A stretch of 64,000 nt of DNA. Origin: Saccharopolyspora erythraea (lineage in GTDB: Bacteria; Actinomycetota; Actinomycetes; Mycobacteriales; Pseudonocardiaceae). The notes under the pieces were generated by a model. The model ran no database searches. It was not told where the DNA came from and saw only the letters and a list, made by a program, of their open reading frames with translations. Position 1 is the stretch's first letter. Each line of letters opens with the position of its first letter. The DNA lies in contig NZ_CP054839.1 in assembly GCF_018141105.1 (NCBI RefSeq), positions 4,960,001 to 5,024,000 on the forward strand, written 5' to 3'. The translations under genes were made by a program, and so were the position numbers. Of this stretch, positions 41,612 to 50,511 are shown in pieces.

Positions 41612-42619
41612 TCAGGAGCGGAGTTCGAACCGCCGCTCGGCGTAGGCCAGGTCGTCGCGCCACAGCCTCCTCGCGGCGCGGCGCATGAGCGGCCGCAGCG
41701 CCGGGGCCGCGGCGCGGGCGAGCGCGAAGCCGCGGCGGTCGGAGTCGGCGACGACGGCCTCGATCACTTCGGTGCGGGGCCTGCCGTCGGGTCCGCGGCC
41801 GAGCGGTGTCGCGTGGGTCTCCACCACGCTCCCGGCACCTTCGCCTTCGACGATGCGCATCACGACGGTCCGGGGTTCGGGGCAGATGAATTCGGCCCGC
41901 ACCGGCACGCCGAGACCCGCGCCCACCCGGAAGGTGACGGCCAGCAGGAAGCGGTCCTCGTCCTCCTCGACGTCGACCTCAGGAGGTGCTTCGAGCACTT
42001 CGAGGTGGGTGAACGAGTAGGGGTGGAACCACGCGCCGTGCCACGGGTCGAGGCGGTTGGCCACGACGTCGGAGGGCTCGCAGGTCCCGGTCAACGCCAT
42101 CACGGAGTCCACCGCGGACTCCGCGGGAGGCCGCCGCGGCACGACCGGCCGGTCCGTCGGCTCCTCGCCGCCTGCCTCGTCGAGCCGCACCCAGGCCAGC
42201 ACCCCGTCGTCGTAGGCCGGGTACGGCCGCCAGCCGTGGCCGCCGCCTGCCCCGACCCGCAGGCCGTGCCAGCGGCACACCAGGTCACCGCAGTCCACTT
42301 TGGCCTGGCTCATCGGCGCTCCCATGTGCGGGCACGCACCCGGCCCGGCGCGCAGCCGCCCGTCGGCGTCCCGCCACGCGACGAGCTCCACACCGGCGAC
42401 CCTGGCGCCGTGCGGCCGCTCGGCGCGGACGTCGCGGCTGGCGGCGAAGACGTACCAGTTGCCGGAGCGGCGTGCCTCGGCGCGCTTGAGCGCGGCGTCG
42501 ATGAGGGTCGGCCGCGCCTGCCGGAAGGTCGGCTTCTGCTGCTCCCAGCGGGAGCGGGGCACCGGTTGCAGCGGCCAGCGCCGGGGCCACCGCCTTCGGC
42601 CCGTGCTCAGCTCGCGCAT
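41612..42619 (-). CDS. Rieske [2Fe-2S] oxygenase-like protein of the carotenoid cluster
   Basis: A 335-residue protein with a Rieske domain (residues about 53-140; CPHMG with C96 and H98, CRWHGL with C115 and H118) and a C-terminal domain (about 150-335) of the kind I associate with DUF5914. Rieske monooxygenases of this type accompany actinomycete crt genes and probably hydroxylate or otherwise modify the carotenoid. It lies 79 bp downstream of crtU, same strand, as the last gene of the crt run. The mononuclear iron motif of ring-hydroxylating dioxygenases is not obvious. ATG 42619. Confidence 0.8.
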   Translation of the reverse strand: MRELSTGRRRWPRRWPLQPVPRSRWEQQKPTFRQARPTLIDAALKRAEARRSGNWYVFAASRDVRAERPHGARVAGVELVAWRDADGRLRAGPGACPHMGAPMSQAKVDCGDLVCRWHGLRVGAGGGHGWRPYPAYDDGVLAWVRLDEAGGEEPTDRPVVPRRPPAESAVDSVMALTGTCEPSDVVANRLDPWHGAWFHPYSFTHLEVLEAPPEVDVEEDEDRFLLAVTFRVGAGLGVPVRAEFICPEPRTVVMRIVEGEGAGSVVETHATPLGRGPDGRPRTEVIEAVVADSDRRGFALARAAAPALRPLMRRAARRLWRDDLAYAERRFELRS

Positions 42620-42698
42620 CCGCCCTCCCCGTCTCGTCGCGGCCCCGTCCGGTGTGCCTCGCGTGTTCGGGTCATCCGTGCCCTTCCGGCCATCTCGG

Positions 42699-44237
42699 TC
42701 ATGCCTGCCTGGTCCGTTCGGCGAGCCACCGCAGCGGCCCGACCCGTCCTGCGTTGGGCACCGCGTACACCGGGTGCCCCGCCAGGCCCCACCTGGCGAG
42801 CAGGCAGTTCGCCGCGTGCCAGCCGGTGGTCGCCGCGCGTTCCATCAGTGCAACCGGCAGGTCGATGCGGACCCCGTCCCCCGCCAGCACGAGCCCGTCG
42901 TGCGGGGTGCGCACGCCGGGGCGGCGGGCGAAATCTCCGACCCCGAACAGCGGGCAGTCCGCGCCCCATCGCGTCAGCTCACCGACGACGCGTGCCGATG
43001 CCGTCTCCGGGTAGACGCGCCGCAACTGCTCCCGCAGAGCGGTGGTCGTCTCGGCGGCTCCGCCGGAGGCGGAATAGGCGTGGGTCTCCACCACCGAGCC
43101 GCCCGTGCGGCGGGTCCACGCCTTCGCGTCGCCGTCGAAGCGTTCCAGCACGCTGACGTTGTCCAGCGGACCGAACCCGGCGGTGCCGAGGAACGCCGGG
43201 CGGTCGGCGTGCACGGGGCGGTCGAGCCACAGCCGCTGCACGAGGAACGGCGGCGCCGTCCGCAGCGAGCGCACCGACTCCCGCCACTCCGGGTCCCCGA
43301 GGCCCGCCGAGGTTTCGACGACCTCGCGCAGACCGCGCACGTCGGTGGCCAGCACCACGCCGTCGGCCTCGACGGCACCTCCGGTGTCGTCGTGCACGCG
43401 GAAGCCCCCATCCGCGGTCTGCACCCCGGTCACCGCCGTCCGGGTCCGGAACCCGGCCCCGAGCGCGCGCAGGTACTCGCGCAGCGGCTCCCACAGCGCG
43501 CTGTCGAAGCCGGCGTCGGCGACGTCGAAGACCAGTCCCTCGCTGGATCCCAGGAAGTAGATGTGGAACATCGTGGCCAGCTCGGCGGCCGACATCCGCG
43601 CAGGCGGCGCGAAGAAGCTGCGGGAGAACACCCGGAACGCCAGGGCGCGCGCCGCGCTCGGGAAGTTGATGTCGCGCAGGAAGCTCTCGGCGTCGTGGTC
43701 GTCGAGCTCGGCGTAGGTGCGCGGCACCGACACCGCGGCCAGCGACGCGGCCGTGCGGGCGTTGATCCGCAGCAGATCCGCCACGCCGAAGGTGGGGCTG
43801 CGCAGGGCGAAGGCCAACGCGTTCCACGGCGGGGTGCGGGGCAGGCCGCGGAAGGAGTCCTGGTTGCCGTCGGCGTCCAGCAGCGGGTAGTCCTCCAGCG
43901 CGACCAGCCGCTCCAGTCCCGGATCGGCGCGGCGCAGCAGCCCGCGGAGGTTGTAGTACTGCCGGAAGAAGGCGTGGAAGCCCCGGCTCATCGGCACCTC
44001 GGTGCCGTCGGGCAACGACTCTGTCCACCCGCCCGCGCGGCCGCCCAGGTACGGCTCGCGCTCGACGACCTCGACCCCGACACCACGTTCGGCGAGCCCG
44101 GTCGCCGCCGCCAGACCCGCGATCCCGCCACCGACCACGACCACGTGCGGCCGCCGCGGCAGCGCACCGGCGTCGAGGGCACCGGTCGGAGCGGGGTGGC
44201 GGACCATCCGGCGGTCCGCGCCGATCACCTCGTCCAC
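42699..44237 (-). CDS. crtU: CrtU-type carotene desaturase/methyltransferase-like flavoprotein
   Basis: A 512-residue FAD protein of the carotenoid oxidoreductase family. The dinucleotide fold is HVVVVGGGIAGLAAATGLAERGVGVEVVEREPYLGGRAGGW (GGGIAG 36-41), followed by FHAFFRQYYNLRGLLRRADPG and a C-terminal FAD block GLVLAGDGVRIDLPVALMERAATTGWHAAN. CrtU aromatises and methyl-shifts the ionone ring of beta-carotene to give isorenieratene. GTG 44237 overlaps the crtT stop by 13 nt, so the genes are coupled. Related CrtI/CrtO oxidoreductases cannot be excluded without a tree. Confidence 0.82.
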   Translation of the reverse strand: MDEVIGADRRMVRHPAPTGALDAGALPRRPHVVVVGGGIAGLAAATGLAERGVGVEVVEREPYLGGRAGGWTESLPDGTEVPMSRGFHAFFRQYYNLRGLLRRADPGLERLVALEDYPLLDADGNQDSFRGLPRTPPWNALAFALRSPTFGVADLLRINARTAASLAAVSVPRTYAELDDHDAESFLRDINFPSAARALAFRVFSRSFFAPPARMSAAELATMFHIYFLGSSEGLVFDVADAGFDSALWEPLREYLRALGAGFRTRTAVTGVQTADGGFRVHDDTGGAVEADGVVLATDVRGLREVVETSAGLGDPEWRESVRSLRTAPPFLVQRLWLDRPVHADRPAFLGTAGFGPLDNVSVLERFDGDAKAWTRRTGGSVVETHAYSASGGAAETTTALREQLRRVYPETASARVVGELTRWGADCPLFGVGDFARRPGVRTPHDGLVLAGDGVRIDLPVALMERAATTGWHAANCLLARWGLAGHPVYAVPNAGRVGPLRWLAERTRQA

Positions 44238-44989
44238 GGCCCACCCCCGTCCGGCCGGTCGGCGAGGAAGGTGTGCACGACGCCGCGCTGCCAGCCGGTC
44301 ATCGTCTCGCTGTGCACGGCGGTGAAGCCCGCCTCGCGCAGCCTGCGGCGGAAGCGGCCGGCGCCGTCGAACGCCGCGACGCTGCGCCGCAGGTAGCGGT
44401 AGAGCGAGGCGTCCCTGGCCAGCAGCCGCCCGGCGGGGATGATGACGCTCCAGCACACCGCGTGCCACACCACCCGCGCCCGCCGCGAGTCGCGCACCGA
44501 GTACTCGTGCACCGCCAGCGTCCCCCCCGGGCGCAGCAGCGACCAGAACTCGCGCAGGGTGCTGTCCGGGTCGTCGAGGTTGCGGACGAGGTAGGCGGCG
44601 AAGACCCCGTCGAACGGACCGCGTACACCGGCCTCGGCGAGGTGCTCGACGTCGGTGCGGACGAAGGTCACCGACGGCGGCCACGGCTTGCCGCGAGCCC
44701 TGGCCAGCATGCCCTCCGAGGCGTCGACCGCCACGATCTCGGCGTCCGGTGCGACCGACAGCAGGGCCGCCGTCGAGGCACCGGTGCCGCAGCCCGCGTC
44801 CAGCAGGCGCAGGCCGGCACCGTCGCCGGGCAGCCGCATCCGGCGCGCGGAGAGCCGCAGGTGCTCGTGGTAGCCGGGGTTCGCGCCGACCAGCCGGTCG
44901 TAGCACCGCGCACCGGAGTCGAAGGCACGCGGCACGGCCCTGCCCCGCGGCGCCGAGCCGAGCGCCGCCGCGTCCGACGACCTGCTCAT
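44225..44989 (-). CDS. crtT: SAM-dependent methyltransferase of the carotenoid cluster
   Basis: A 254-residue class I methyltransferase. The SAM motif is LRLLDAGCGTGASTAALLS, the acidic motif II is IVAVDASEGML, and the post-motif is GPFDGVFAAYLVRNLDDPDSTLREFWSLLRPGGTLAVHEYS. In actinomycete crt clusters the equivalent gene is crtT; the exact methyl acceptor is not settled. It starts 2 nt after the crtB stop and overlaps crtU, within a tightly packed crtB-crtT-crtU unit. The symbol rests on context. Confidence 0.72.
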   Translation of the reverse strand: MSRSSDAAALGSAPRGRAVPRAFDSGARCYDRLVGANPGYHEHLRLSARRMRLPGDGAGLRLLDAGCGTGASTAALLSVAPDAEIVAVDASEGMLARARGKPWPPSVTFVRTDVEHLAEAGVRGPFDGVFAAYLVRNLDDPDSTLREFWSLLRPGGTLAVHEYSVRDSRRARVVWHAVCWSVIIPAGRLLARDASLYRYLRRSVAAFDGAGRFRRRLREAGFTAVHSETMTGWQRGVVHTFLADRPDGGGPWTR

Positions 44990-44991
44990 GG

Positions 44992-45963
44992 CTACGGACC
45001 ACCTGCCCGCGCGCAGGCCACCGGACCCGGCCGGTGGCCGGACCGAGCCCACGCCACCCGCAGCACCGCCATCCCCGCCACCTGGAGCCTGCGCAGGTTG
45101 CCGACCCGCGCCCGGCGGGCGAACACCGCGAAGTCGGCGTCCTCGATCCGGTCGAGGATCTCGGAGTAGAGCACCAGCGCGGTCCGCACGCACGGCCGCG
45201 ACACCGGGTGCAGCATCGCGATCCCCCTGGCCGCGAACCGGTAGATCTCCCTGGTGGTGGCGTGCTGGGCGGCCAGGGCGGACCGCACGCGGGGGTCGGT
45301 GCGCTCCCGCAGCCGGCACCACCGCAGCAGCGGCCGGTCGACGCCGAAGGCGGCCAGCTCGTCGGCGGGCAGGTAGACCCGTCCGCGGTCGAGGTCCTCG
45401 GCGACGTCGCGCAGGAAGTTGGTCAGCTGGAACGCCTTGCCCAGGGCCGCGGCGTGCGGTGCGGCGACGCCGGGCGGGCTGGCGGTGCCCAGCACCGGCA
45501 GGAGCTGCAGCCCTATAGCCTCGGCCGAGCCGCGCACGTAGGTGTCCAGCGCGGCGCGGTCCGGGTAGTCGGTGACCGTCAGGTCCATGCGCATCGAGTG
45601 CAGGAAGTCCTCGAACAGCCGCCGGTCGATGCCGTGGCGCACCGCGGTGTCGACGACCGCGGCGAGCACCGGGTCGTCGCTGCCGCCCCGGTCCAGTCCG
45701 GCGAACAGCTCGCGGGCGAGCACGTCCAGGCGCCGCTCCCGCGCGAGGTCGTCCGCCCCGGGCCGTGGGGTGTCGACCACGTCGTCGGCCCACCGCGCGA
45801 ACCCGTACAGCGCGTGCACGGCCGGACGCTGTGCGGGGGTGAGCAGCCTGGTGGCCAGGAAGTAGGTGCGCCCATGGCGCGCGTTGAGGTCCCGGCAGCG
45901 CCGGTAGGCGGCGCGGAGCCGGGGATCGCGCACACCCGCTGCGTCCAGCTCGACTCGGCTCAT
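44992..45963 (-). CDS. crtB: Phytoene synthase
   Basis: A 323-residue squalene/phytoene synthase. The two Asp-rich catalytic motifs are RWADDVVD (59-64 region) and NFLRDVAEDLDRGRVYLP (about 180-197), and YFLATRLLTPAQRPAVHALYGF is the conserved opening. It condenses two geranylgeranyl diphosphates to phytoene, the first committed carotenoid step, at the membrane surface. It is the first gene of the crt run (crtB-crtT-crtU-Rieske). crtE (prenyl donor) and crtI (desaturase) are not in the window. ATG 45963; an earlier start at 46017 adds 18 unlikely residues. Confidence 0.92.
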   Translation of the reverse strand: MSRVELDAAGVRDPRLRAAYRRCRDLNARHGRTYFLATRLLTPAQRPAVHALYGFARWADDVVDTPRPGADDLARERRLDVLARELFAGLDRGGSDDPVLAAVVDTAVRHGIDRRLFEDFLHSMRMDLTVTDYPDRAALDTYVRGSAEAIGLQLLPVLGTASPPGVAAPHAAALGKAFQLTNFLRDVAEDLDRGRVYLPADELAAFGVDRPLLRWCRLRERTDPRVRSALAAQHATTREIYRFAARGIAMLHPVSRPCVRTALVLYSEILDRIEDADFAVFARRARVGNLRRLQVAGMAVLRVAWARSGHRPGPVACARAGGP

Positions 45964-46356
45964 CGCGATCCCGCGCCTTCCTGGGCAGGACCGAGGTGTC
46001 GACCCGTCGCGGGACAAGGCGGCGCACCGCCGGCGCCCGCCACTCGCCCCCGGCCACCGGACCTCGGGTTCCGGCCCACGCTACGGGGGGGTGGCAGCAC
46101 CCGCAACTCGCACCGGCCACGACGCGGGAGTCCATTGTGGTCAGTCCGCGTCCAGGTCGGCCGCCGGGGCACGGCCACCGCTTTGAGACGGCTGCCACAT
46201 CCGGCCGTCGAGCACGGCCCGTCATCGACGCCGTCGCCGGGCGCGGTTCGTCATCGGTACAGTCGCCGGCCCGCTCTGACCGATCTGCGACGAGGGCCCG
46301 GAACGCCCCGGGATACGATCGCCTCCCGAAAACCTGAGTGGAAGAGAGTTCTGGCG

Positions 46357-46629
46357 ATGGCGCGTGACGCGGCCCGGTCTGCGACCTTCGGTCGCATCGA
46401 CCCTTTCTGCTGGGTGCTGGTGGTGCCCATGCTCCTCGTCGGAGCGGCGGCGATCCTCCTGGGCGTGCTGCAGATCGGGATCGGGCTGGTCTGCATCGCG
46501 GCCCTCGTCCTGGTCTTCGACTCCTGGGTCAACCGTCCCCGCCCCGAGGACGCGCGGCGCCCCGGCCGCGCCCCCGCCCGCAGGCCCGCGCCGAGCCGGA
46601 CGCGCGCGCGTCGCGGCGACGACTGGTGA
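46357..46629 (+). CDS. Small membrane protein
   Basis: A 90-residue protein (MARDAARSATFGRIDPFCWV and onward) with two adjacent hydrophobic helices (about residues 16-53: CWVLVVPMLLVGAAAILLGVLQIGIGLVCIAALVLVF) and a strongly basic, Pro/Arg-rich C-terminal tail. ATG 46357 follows GGAAGAGAG. It is probably a small integral membrane protein with the tail in the cytoplasm. No family recognised. It converges on the F420-type oxidoreductase with a shared hairpin between them. Confidence 0.65.
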   Translation: MARDAARSATFGRIDPFCWVLVVPMLLVGAAAILLGVLQIGIGLVCIAALVLVFDSWVNRPRPEDARRPGRAPARRPAPSRTRARRGDDW

Positions 46630-46642
46630 CGGAGACGACCGG

Positions 46643-46677
46643 ACGGTGATCACGTTGCGCTACAACGCGATCACCGT
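46643..46677. terminator. Bidirectional terminator
   Basis: ACGGTGATCACGTTG and CAACGCGATCACCGT form a 15-bp stem with one mismatch and a 5-nt loop, between convergent genes ending at 46629 and 46701. Confidence 0.7.
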
Positions 46678-46700
46678 GCGCTGACCGCCTGCCCGAACCG

Positions 46701-47681
46701 CTACTCCGGCGCGGCCTCGCGCAACGCCGGGAGCAACTCGTTCTCGGCGAACCGGAAGAAGCCGTCGGGGTCCTTGTCGACCCCGACCTGGACCAGCGCG
46801 ATGTCGGTGAACCCGGCCTCCCAGAACTTGGCGACCGCCGAGACGATCGGTTCGACGTCGGGCCCGCACGGGATGCCGCTGCCGACGTCCTCGAGCCGGG
46901 CGTACTGGGTCGCCGCGGCGAAGGCCTGCGGGCCGGGCAGCTCGGCGTTGACCTTCCAGCCGCCCGCGAACCAGCGGAACTGCTCCCAGGCGCGCCGGAC
47001 CGCGGCGTCGCGGTCGGGGTCCCAGGCGATCGGGATCTGACCGATCTTGCGGGTGGCACCCCGGTTCGCCACCGAGTCCCACGCGCGGCAGAACGCGTCG
47101 TCGGGCTCCACCGCGATCATCGCGTCCGACAGCGGCGCGAACCGGCGGATCGACTGGTCGCCCGAAACCGCGGTCGCGATCGGCACCCTGCGTTCGGGCA
47201 GGTCCCACAGCTTGGCCGAGTCGACCCGGTAGTGGCTGCCCGCGAAGTTGACGTATCCGCCGTCGAACAGCGACCGGATGATCCGCAGCGCCTCCGACAG
47301 CATCTCGTGGCGCACGTTGACCGGGGGCCAGCCCTCGCCGATCACGTGCTCGTTGAGGTTCTCACCGGACCCCACACCCAGCGTGAACCGGTCCTGCGAG
47401 AGCAGGCCGACGGTCGCCGCCTTCTGGGCCACCACCGCGGGGTGGTACCGCATGATCGGCGCGGTGACGTAGGTCATCAGCTCGACCCGCTCGGTCGCCT
47501 GGGTCACCGCCCCGAGGACGCTCCAGGCGTACGGCGAGTGGCCCTGCTCCTTCAACCACGGGAAGTAGTGATCGCTCATCACCTCGAAGTCGAAGCCCGC
47601 GCGCTCGGCGGCGGCGGAGTGGGTGACCAGGTCGCGCGGTGAGGACTGCTCGGTCATCAGCGTGTATCCGAAGCCAACCAT
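46701..47681 (-). CDS. F420-dependent luciferase-like oxidoreductase (FGD-like)
   Basis: A 326-residue luciferase-like protein of the F420-dependent glucose-6-phosphate dehydrogenase-related group (TIGR03557 type): FGYTLMTEQSSPRDLVTHSAAAERAGFDFEVMSDHYFPWLKEQGHSPYAW, VTAPIMRYHPAVVAQKAATVGLLSQDRFTLGVGSGENLNEHVIG. The DHYFPW stretch carries the cofactor-contact His. It probably transfers hydride to or from coenzyme F420; substrate unknown. ATG 47681. A copy of the 23-bp dispersed element (47738-47760) lies just upstream of its start. Confidence 0.88.
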   Translation of the reverse strand: MVGFGYTLMTEQSSPRDLVTHSAAAERAGFDFEVMSDHYFPWLKEQGHSPYAWSVLGAVTQATERVELMTYVTAPIMRYHPAVVAQKAATVGLLSQDRFTLGVGSGENLNEHVIGEGWPPVNVRHEMLSEALRIIRSLFDGGYVNFAGSHYRVDSAKLWDLPERRVPIATAVSGDQSIRRFAPLSDAMIAVEPDDAFCRAWDSVANRGATRKIGQIPIAWDPDRDAAVRRAWEQFRWFAGGWKVNAELPGPQAFAAATQYARLEDVGSGIPCGPDVEPIVSAVAKFWEAGFTDIALVQVGVDKDPDGFFRFAENELLPALREAAPE

Positions 47682-47737
47682 GCCTCCACCCTGACACGGG
47701 TGCCTGCGCCACGCGCGCTGCGTGGCACATCGCACTG

Positions 47738-47760
47738 ATCATCCACATTGGACTTCCGGG
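47738..47760. repeat. Copy 2 of the dispersed 23-bp element
   Basis: Matches 2564-2586 at 19 of 23 positions. It lies 57 bp upstream of the F420-type oxidoreductase start and 46 bp upstream of the small plus-strand frame at 47807. Confidence 0.4.
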
Positions 47761-47806
47761 CCTGATGTGTCGTTCCGCACCCGGCCGGGTAGCCGGAGCC
47801 GAGGGG

Positions 47807-47977
47807 GTGTCGCCGGTGCTCGTACTCGCCCGGCAGGCCGCGGTCGCGGTGCTGGCGTGGATCGGACAGCGTCTGCTGGACCGGCTGGGCCCGGATGTGC
47901 CCCGCGCACTCGACGGGCAGGCGGATCTCCCGCGCGAGCGTTCCGGGAACGAGGACCGGCGCAGGAAAACAACTTGA
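47807..47977 (+). CDS. Possible 56-residue amphipathic small protein
   Basis: GTG 47807 with GGAG about 8 nt upstream gives a frame beginning MSPVLVLARQAAVAVLAWIG, with a hydrophobic first half and a charged tail ending RRRKTT; ATG 47765 is an alternative start. Divergent from the F420-type oxidoreductase. The evidence is weak: composition only. Confidence 0.35.
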   Translation: MSPVLVLARQAAVAVLAWIGQRLLDRLGPDVPRALDGQADLPRERSGNEDRRRKTT

Positions 47978-48389
47978 CATCCCTTGGCCGAAAATGCGCC
48001 GAAATCCGCCATTACCAGTCGTGCACACGATGTCGCTCAGTGCAATTCACTCGGAGTTCAGGAACTGACGCACATCGCGGCGAACTCGGCTTTTCCGCGG
48101 CCCGCGACGGCTGATCAACTCCACCGCCACCCCGGCCCTCGACACCGTGGGCCGCAGGACGGACAAGCTTCAACACCTTGCGCGGCAGGAACATTCCCGC
48201 GCCCCTCGACTTGGGACGAACCTCGCAGGCACGCCAGGCTCCCGCACGGGACTGCGCACATTATACGGCGCCGGGCCGCCTCCCACCGGATTTTGAGAAT
48301 GTTGGGAGCGACGGGAACAAACCGATCTCCCGGGTTGCTCATCCCTTTGCCAGATCCCGATCTCGAACCCCTCAGCTCGAAAGGCCGAG
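47978..48389. other. Long intergenic region before the exporter gene
   Basis: A 412-bp stretch with AT-richer patches and no convincing gene on either strand. TTGACA at 47974-47979 and TATACG at 48262-48267 are isolated promoter-like hexamers that do not pair with each other. If the exporter promoter lies at 48262, the leader would be about 115 nt. Confidence 0.4.
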
Positions 48390-49658
48390 ATGAATCACGC
48401 AACCCTGGACGCCGAGTCCACGCCACCCCGGGCGGAGCAGGCGACCTCCGCTGCGAGCGGGCTCGAACGGGTCCGGGTCATCGTCGTCCTGGGGGCGCTG
48501 GTCGCCCTCGGTCCGCTGACCATCGACATGTACCTGCCCGCGCTGCCCGCCATCGGCACCGACCTGCTCACCACGTCGGCGGCCGTCCAGCTCACCCTCA
48601 CCGGGACGCTGCTCGGCCTGGGGCTCGGGCAGCTGCTCGTCGGCCCCTTCTCCGACGCGGTCGGCAGGCGGCTGCCGCTGATCCTGGGAACGGTGCTGCA
48701 CATCGCGTCCTCGCTGCTCTGCATCGTGGCGCCCAACATCGCGGTCCTGGGGCTGCTGCGGACGCTGCAGGGGGTCGGCGCCGCCGCGACCATGGTCGTC
48801 GCGCTGGCGGTGGTCCGCGACCTGTACTCCGGGCGCGCCGCCGCCACCGCGCTCTCCCGCCTCATGCTCGTGATGGGTGCCGCGCCGATCCTGGCGCCCA
48901 CGCTGGGCGGCGCGATCCTGCTCACCGGTTCCTGGCGCGGCGTGTTCGCGGCGCTGGCGGTGCTGGGCGGCATCCTGCTGCTGATCGCGGTGTTCGCCCT
49001 CGACGAGACGCTGCCGCCGCAACGGCGCCTGCCCGGCGAGGTGCGCCCGGTGCTGCGCGCCTACCGCACGCTGCTGACCGACGGCAAGTTCCTGGTCATG
49101 GCCCTGGTGGCCGCACTCGGCATGTCCGGGCTGTTCTCCTACGTGTCGGGCTCCTCGTTCGTGCTGCAGGAGCAGTTCGGGCTCGACCAGCAGGAGTTCG
49201 CGCTGGTCTTCGGCGCCGGGGCGGTGGCGCTCATCGGCGCCTCGCAGCTGAACGTGGTGCTGCTGAACCGGTGGACCGAACGCCAGATCGTGCTGTGGTC
49301 GCTTGCGGGGGCCACCGCCTTCGGCGTGGTCCTCGTCGCGGTGACCACCACCGGCACGGGTGGCCTGCTCGGCTTCGTCGTCCCGCTGTGGTTCCTGCTG
49401 GGTGCGTTCGGGTTCGTGCTGCCCAACGCGCCTGCGCTGGCGCTGTCCAGGCATGGCGAGACAGCGGGCACCGCGGCGGCGCTGCTGGGCGCAGGCCAGT
49501 TCGGGCTGGGGGCGCTGATCGCCCCGCTGGTGGGCCTGCTCGGCAACGACGGCCCGGCGATGGCGCTCACCATGACCGGCGGCTCCGCGGTCGCGCTGCT
49601 GGCCCTCGGCGCCTTGGTCCGCCACGAACGCCGCACGGGCTCCGTCGAAGCGGTGTGA
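48390..49658 (+). CDS. Bcr/CflA-family drug exporter
   Basis: A 422-residue MFS protein with 12 predicted helices of the Bcr/CflA (DHA1) branch: ALVALGPLTIDMYLPALPAIGTDL, LGLGQLLVGPFSDAVGRRLPLILG (loop 2-3 signature) and the motif C-like PILAPTLGGAILLTGSWRGVFAAL. It exports bicyclomycin, sulfonamides or similar compounds by proton antiport in characterised relatives. ATG 48390 follows AAAGG. No regulator gene adjoins it. A long stem-loop terminates the unit. Confidence 0.9.
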   Translation: MNHATLDAESTPPRAEQATSAASGLERVRVIVVLGALVALGPLTIDMYLPALPAIGTDLLTTSAAVQLTLTGTLLGLGLGQLLVGPFSDAVGRRLPLILGTVLHIASSLLCIVAPNIAVLGLLRTLQGVGAAATMVVALAVVRDLYSGRAAATALSRLMLVMGAAPILAPTLGGAILLTGSWRGVFAALAVLGGILLLIAVFALDETLPPQRRLPGEVRPVLRAYRTLLTDGKFLVMALVAALGMSGLFSYVSGSSFVLQEQFGLDQQEFALVFGAGAVALIGASQLNVVLLNRWTERQIVLWSLAGATAFGVVLVAVTTTGTGGLLGFVVPLWFLLGAFGFVLPNAPALALSRHGETAGTAAALLGAGQFGLGALIAPLVGLLGNDGPAMALTMTGGSAVALLALGALVRHERRTGSVEAV

Positions 49659-49675
49659 CGACGTCGTGGTGAAAC

Positions 49676-49710
49676 CGGGCCCGCCCTCGCGGATCGCGAA
49701 GGCGGGCCCG
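49676..49710 (+). terminator. Strong terminator after the exporter gene
   Basis: CGGGCCCGCC and GGCGGGCCCG form a 10-bp stem, extended inward by TCGCG/CGCGA after one mismatch, loop GAT; followed by a short T-rich stretch. Confidence 0.8.
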
Positions 49711-49834
49711 CGTTTGCGGGCCGTCGGCGGGAAGCCTTCACGGCATCGTCGCGGTACCGACATGTGAAAGCGGCGATTCGGATACCGGGAGCGAGGACCG
49801 TGGGAGCCCCACTCACCTTCCCCTGGGAGGTCCC

Positions 49835-50488
49835 GTGTTCCGCTCATCCGGACGACGCCGCCGGGCCGGTGCCCTCGGTGTACTCGTCGCCACCACCGCG
49901 TTGTCGGGGCTGGTCGCGCCGCCCGCGAACGCCACACCACCCGGCATCCCGAGCAAGGCCACCGCGCAGTCGGAGCTCAACGCGCTGACCGTCGCGGGCG
50001 AAGGCTCCATGGACGGCTACTCCCGGGACCGGTTCCCGCACTGGAGCACCGTCTCGGGCGCCTGCAACACCCGCGAGACCGTCCTCAAGCGCGACGGCAC
50101 CAACGTCGTCGTCGACGGTTCGTGCGCGGCGACCTCCGGCCGCTGGTACAGCCCGTACGACGGGGCCACCTGGAGCGCGGCGTCGGATGTGGACATCGAC
50201 CACGTGGTCCCGCTGGCCGAGGCGTGGCGTTCCGGCGCCTCCTCGTGGACCGACAGCAAGCGGGAGTCGTTCGCCAACGACCTCAGCCGTCCGCAGCTGA
50301 TCGCGGTGACCGACAACGTCAACCAGGCCAAGGGCGACCAGGACCCCGCGTCCTGGCAGCCGCCCGTGAGCTCCTACGACTGCACCTACTCCAAGATGTG
50401 GATCAGGGTGAAGCACCACTGGGGCCTGCGGTTGCAGTCGGCGGAGAAGTCGGCGCTGCAGAGCATGCTCAACACCTGCTCGTCGTAG
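49835..50488 (+). CDS. Secreted HNH endonuclease (DUF1524 type)
   Basis: A 217-residue secreted nuclease. An N-terminal signal peptide (RRRRAGALGVLVATTALSGLVAPPANA, cleavage near residue 33) is followed by the mature domain with the DUF1524/HNH core DVDIDHVVPLAEAWRSG (H123), FANDLSRPQLIAVTDNVNQAKGDQDP and a closing YDCTYSKMWIRVKHHWGL. Two cysteine pairs are likely (C77/C97 and C-terminal). It is of the kind often found as actinomycete extracellular nucleases. GTG 49835 follows GGGAGG. It is unrelated to the endonuclease I at 26.8 kb. Confidence 0.88.
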   Translation: MFRSSGRRRRAGALGVLVATTALSGLVAPPANATPPGIPSKATAQSELNALTVAGEGSMDGYSRDRFPHWSTVSGACNTRETVLKRDGTNVVVDGSCAATSGRWYSPYDGATWSAASDVDIDHVVPLAEAWRSGASSWTDSKRESFANDLSRPQLIAVTDNVNQAKGDQDPASWQPPVSSYDCTYSKMWIRVKHHWGLRLQSAEKSALQSMLNTCSS

Positions 50489-50511
50489 TACCGGCCGGGC
50501 GTGGGCCGGCA
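50489..50511. other. Short spacer after the HNH nuclease
   Basis: Nothing recognised here; it leads into the degenerate tandem repeats and then the long Rpf leader region, which together make a 678-bp gene-free stretch (50489-51166). Confidence 0.3.

Noticed and set aside
41633-41650. A tRNA-like GTTCGAACC block.
   Set aside because: It lies inside the Rieske coding sequence and has no matching arms.
48178-48393. A 71-codon plus-strand frame just before the Bcr/CflA gene.
   Set aside because: No ribosome site, low-quality composition and overlap with the exporter start.
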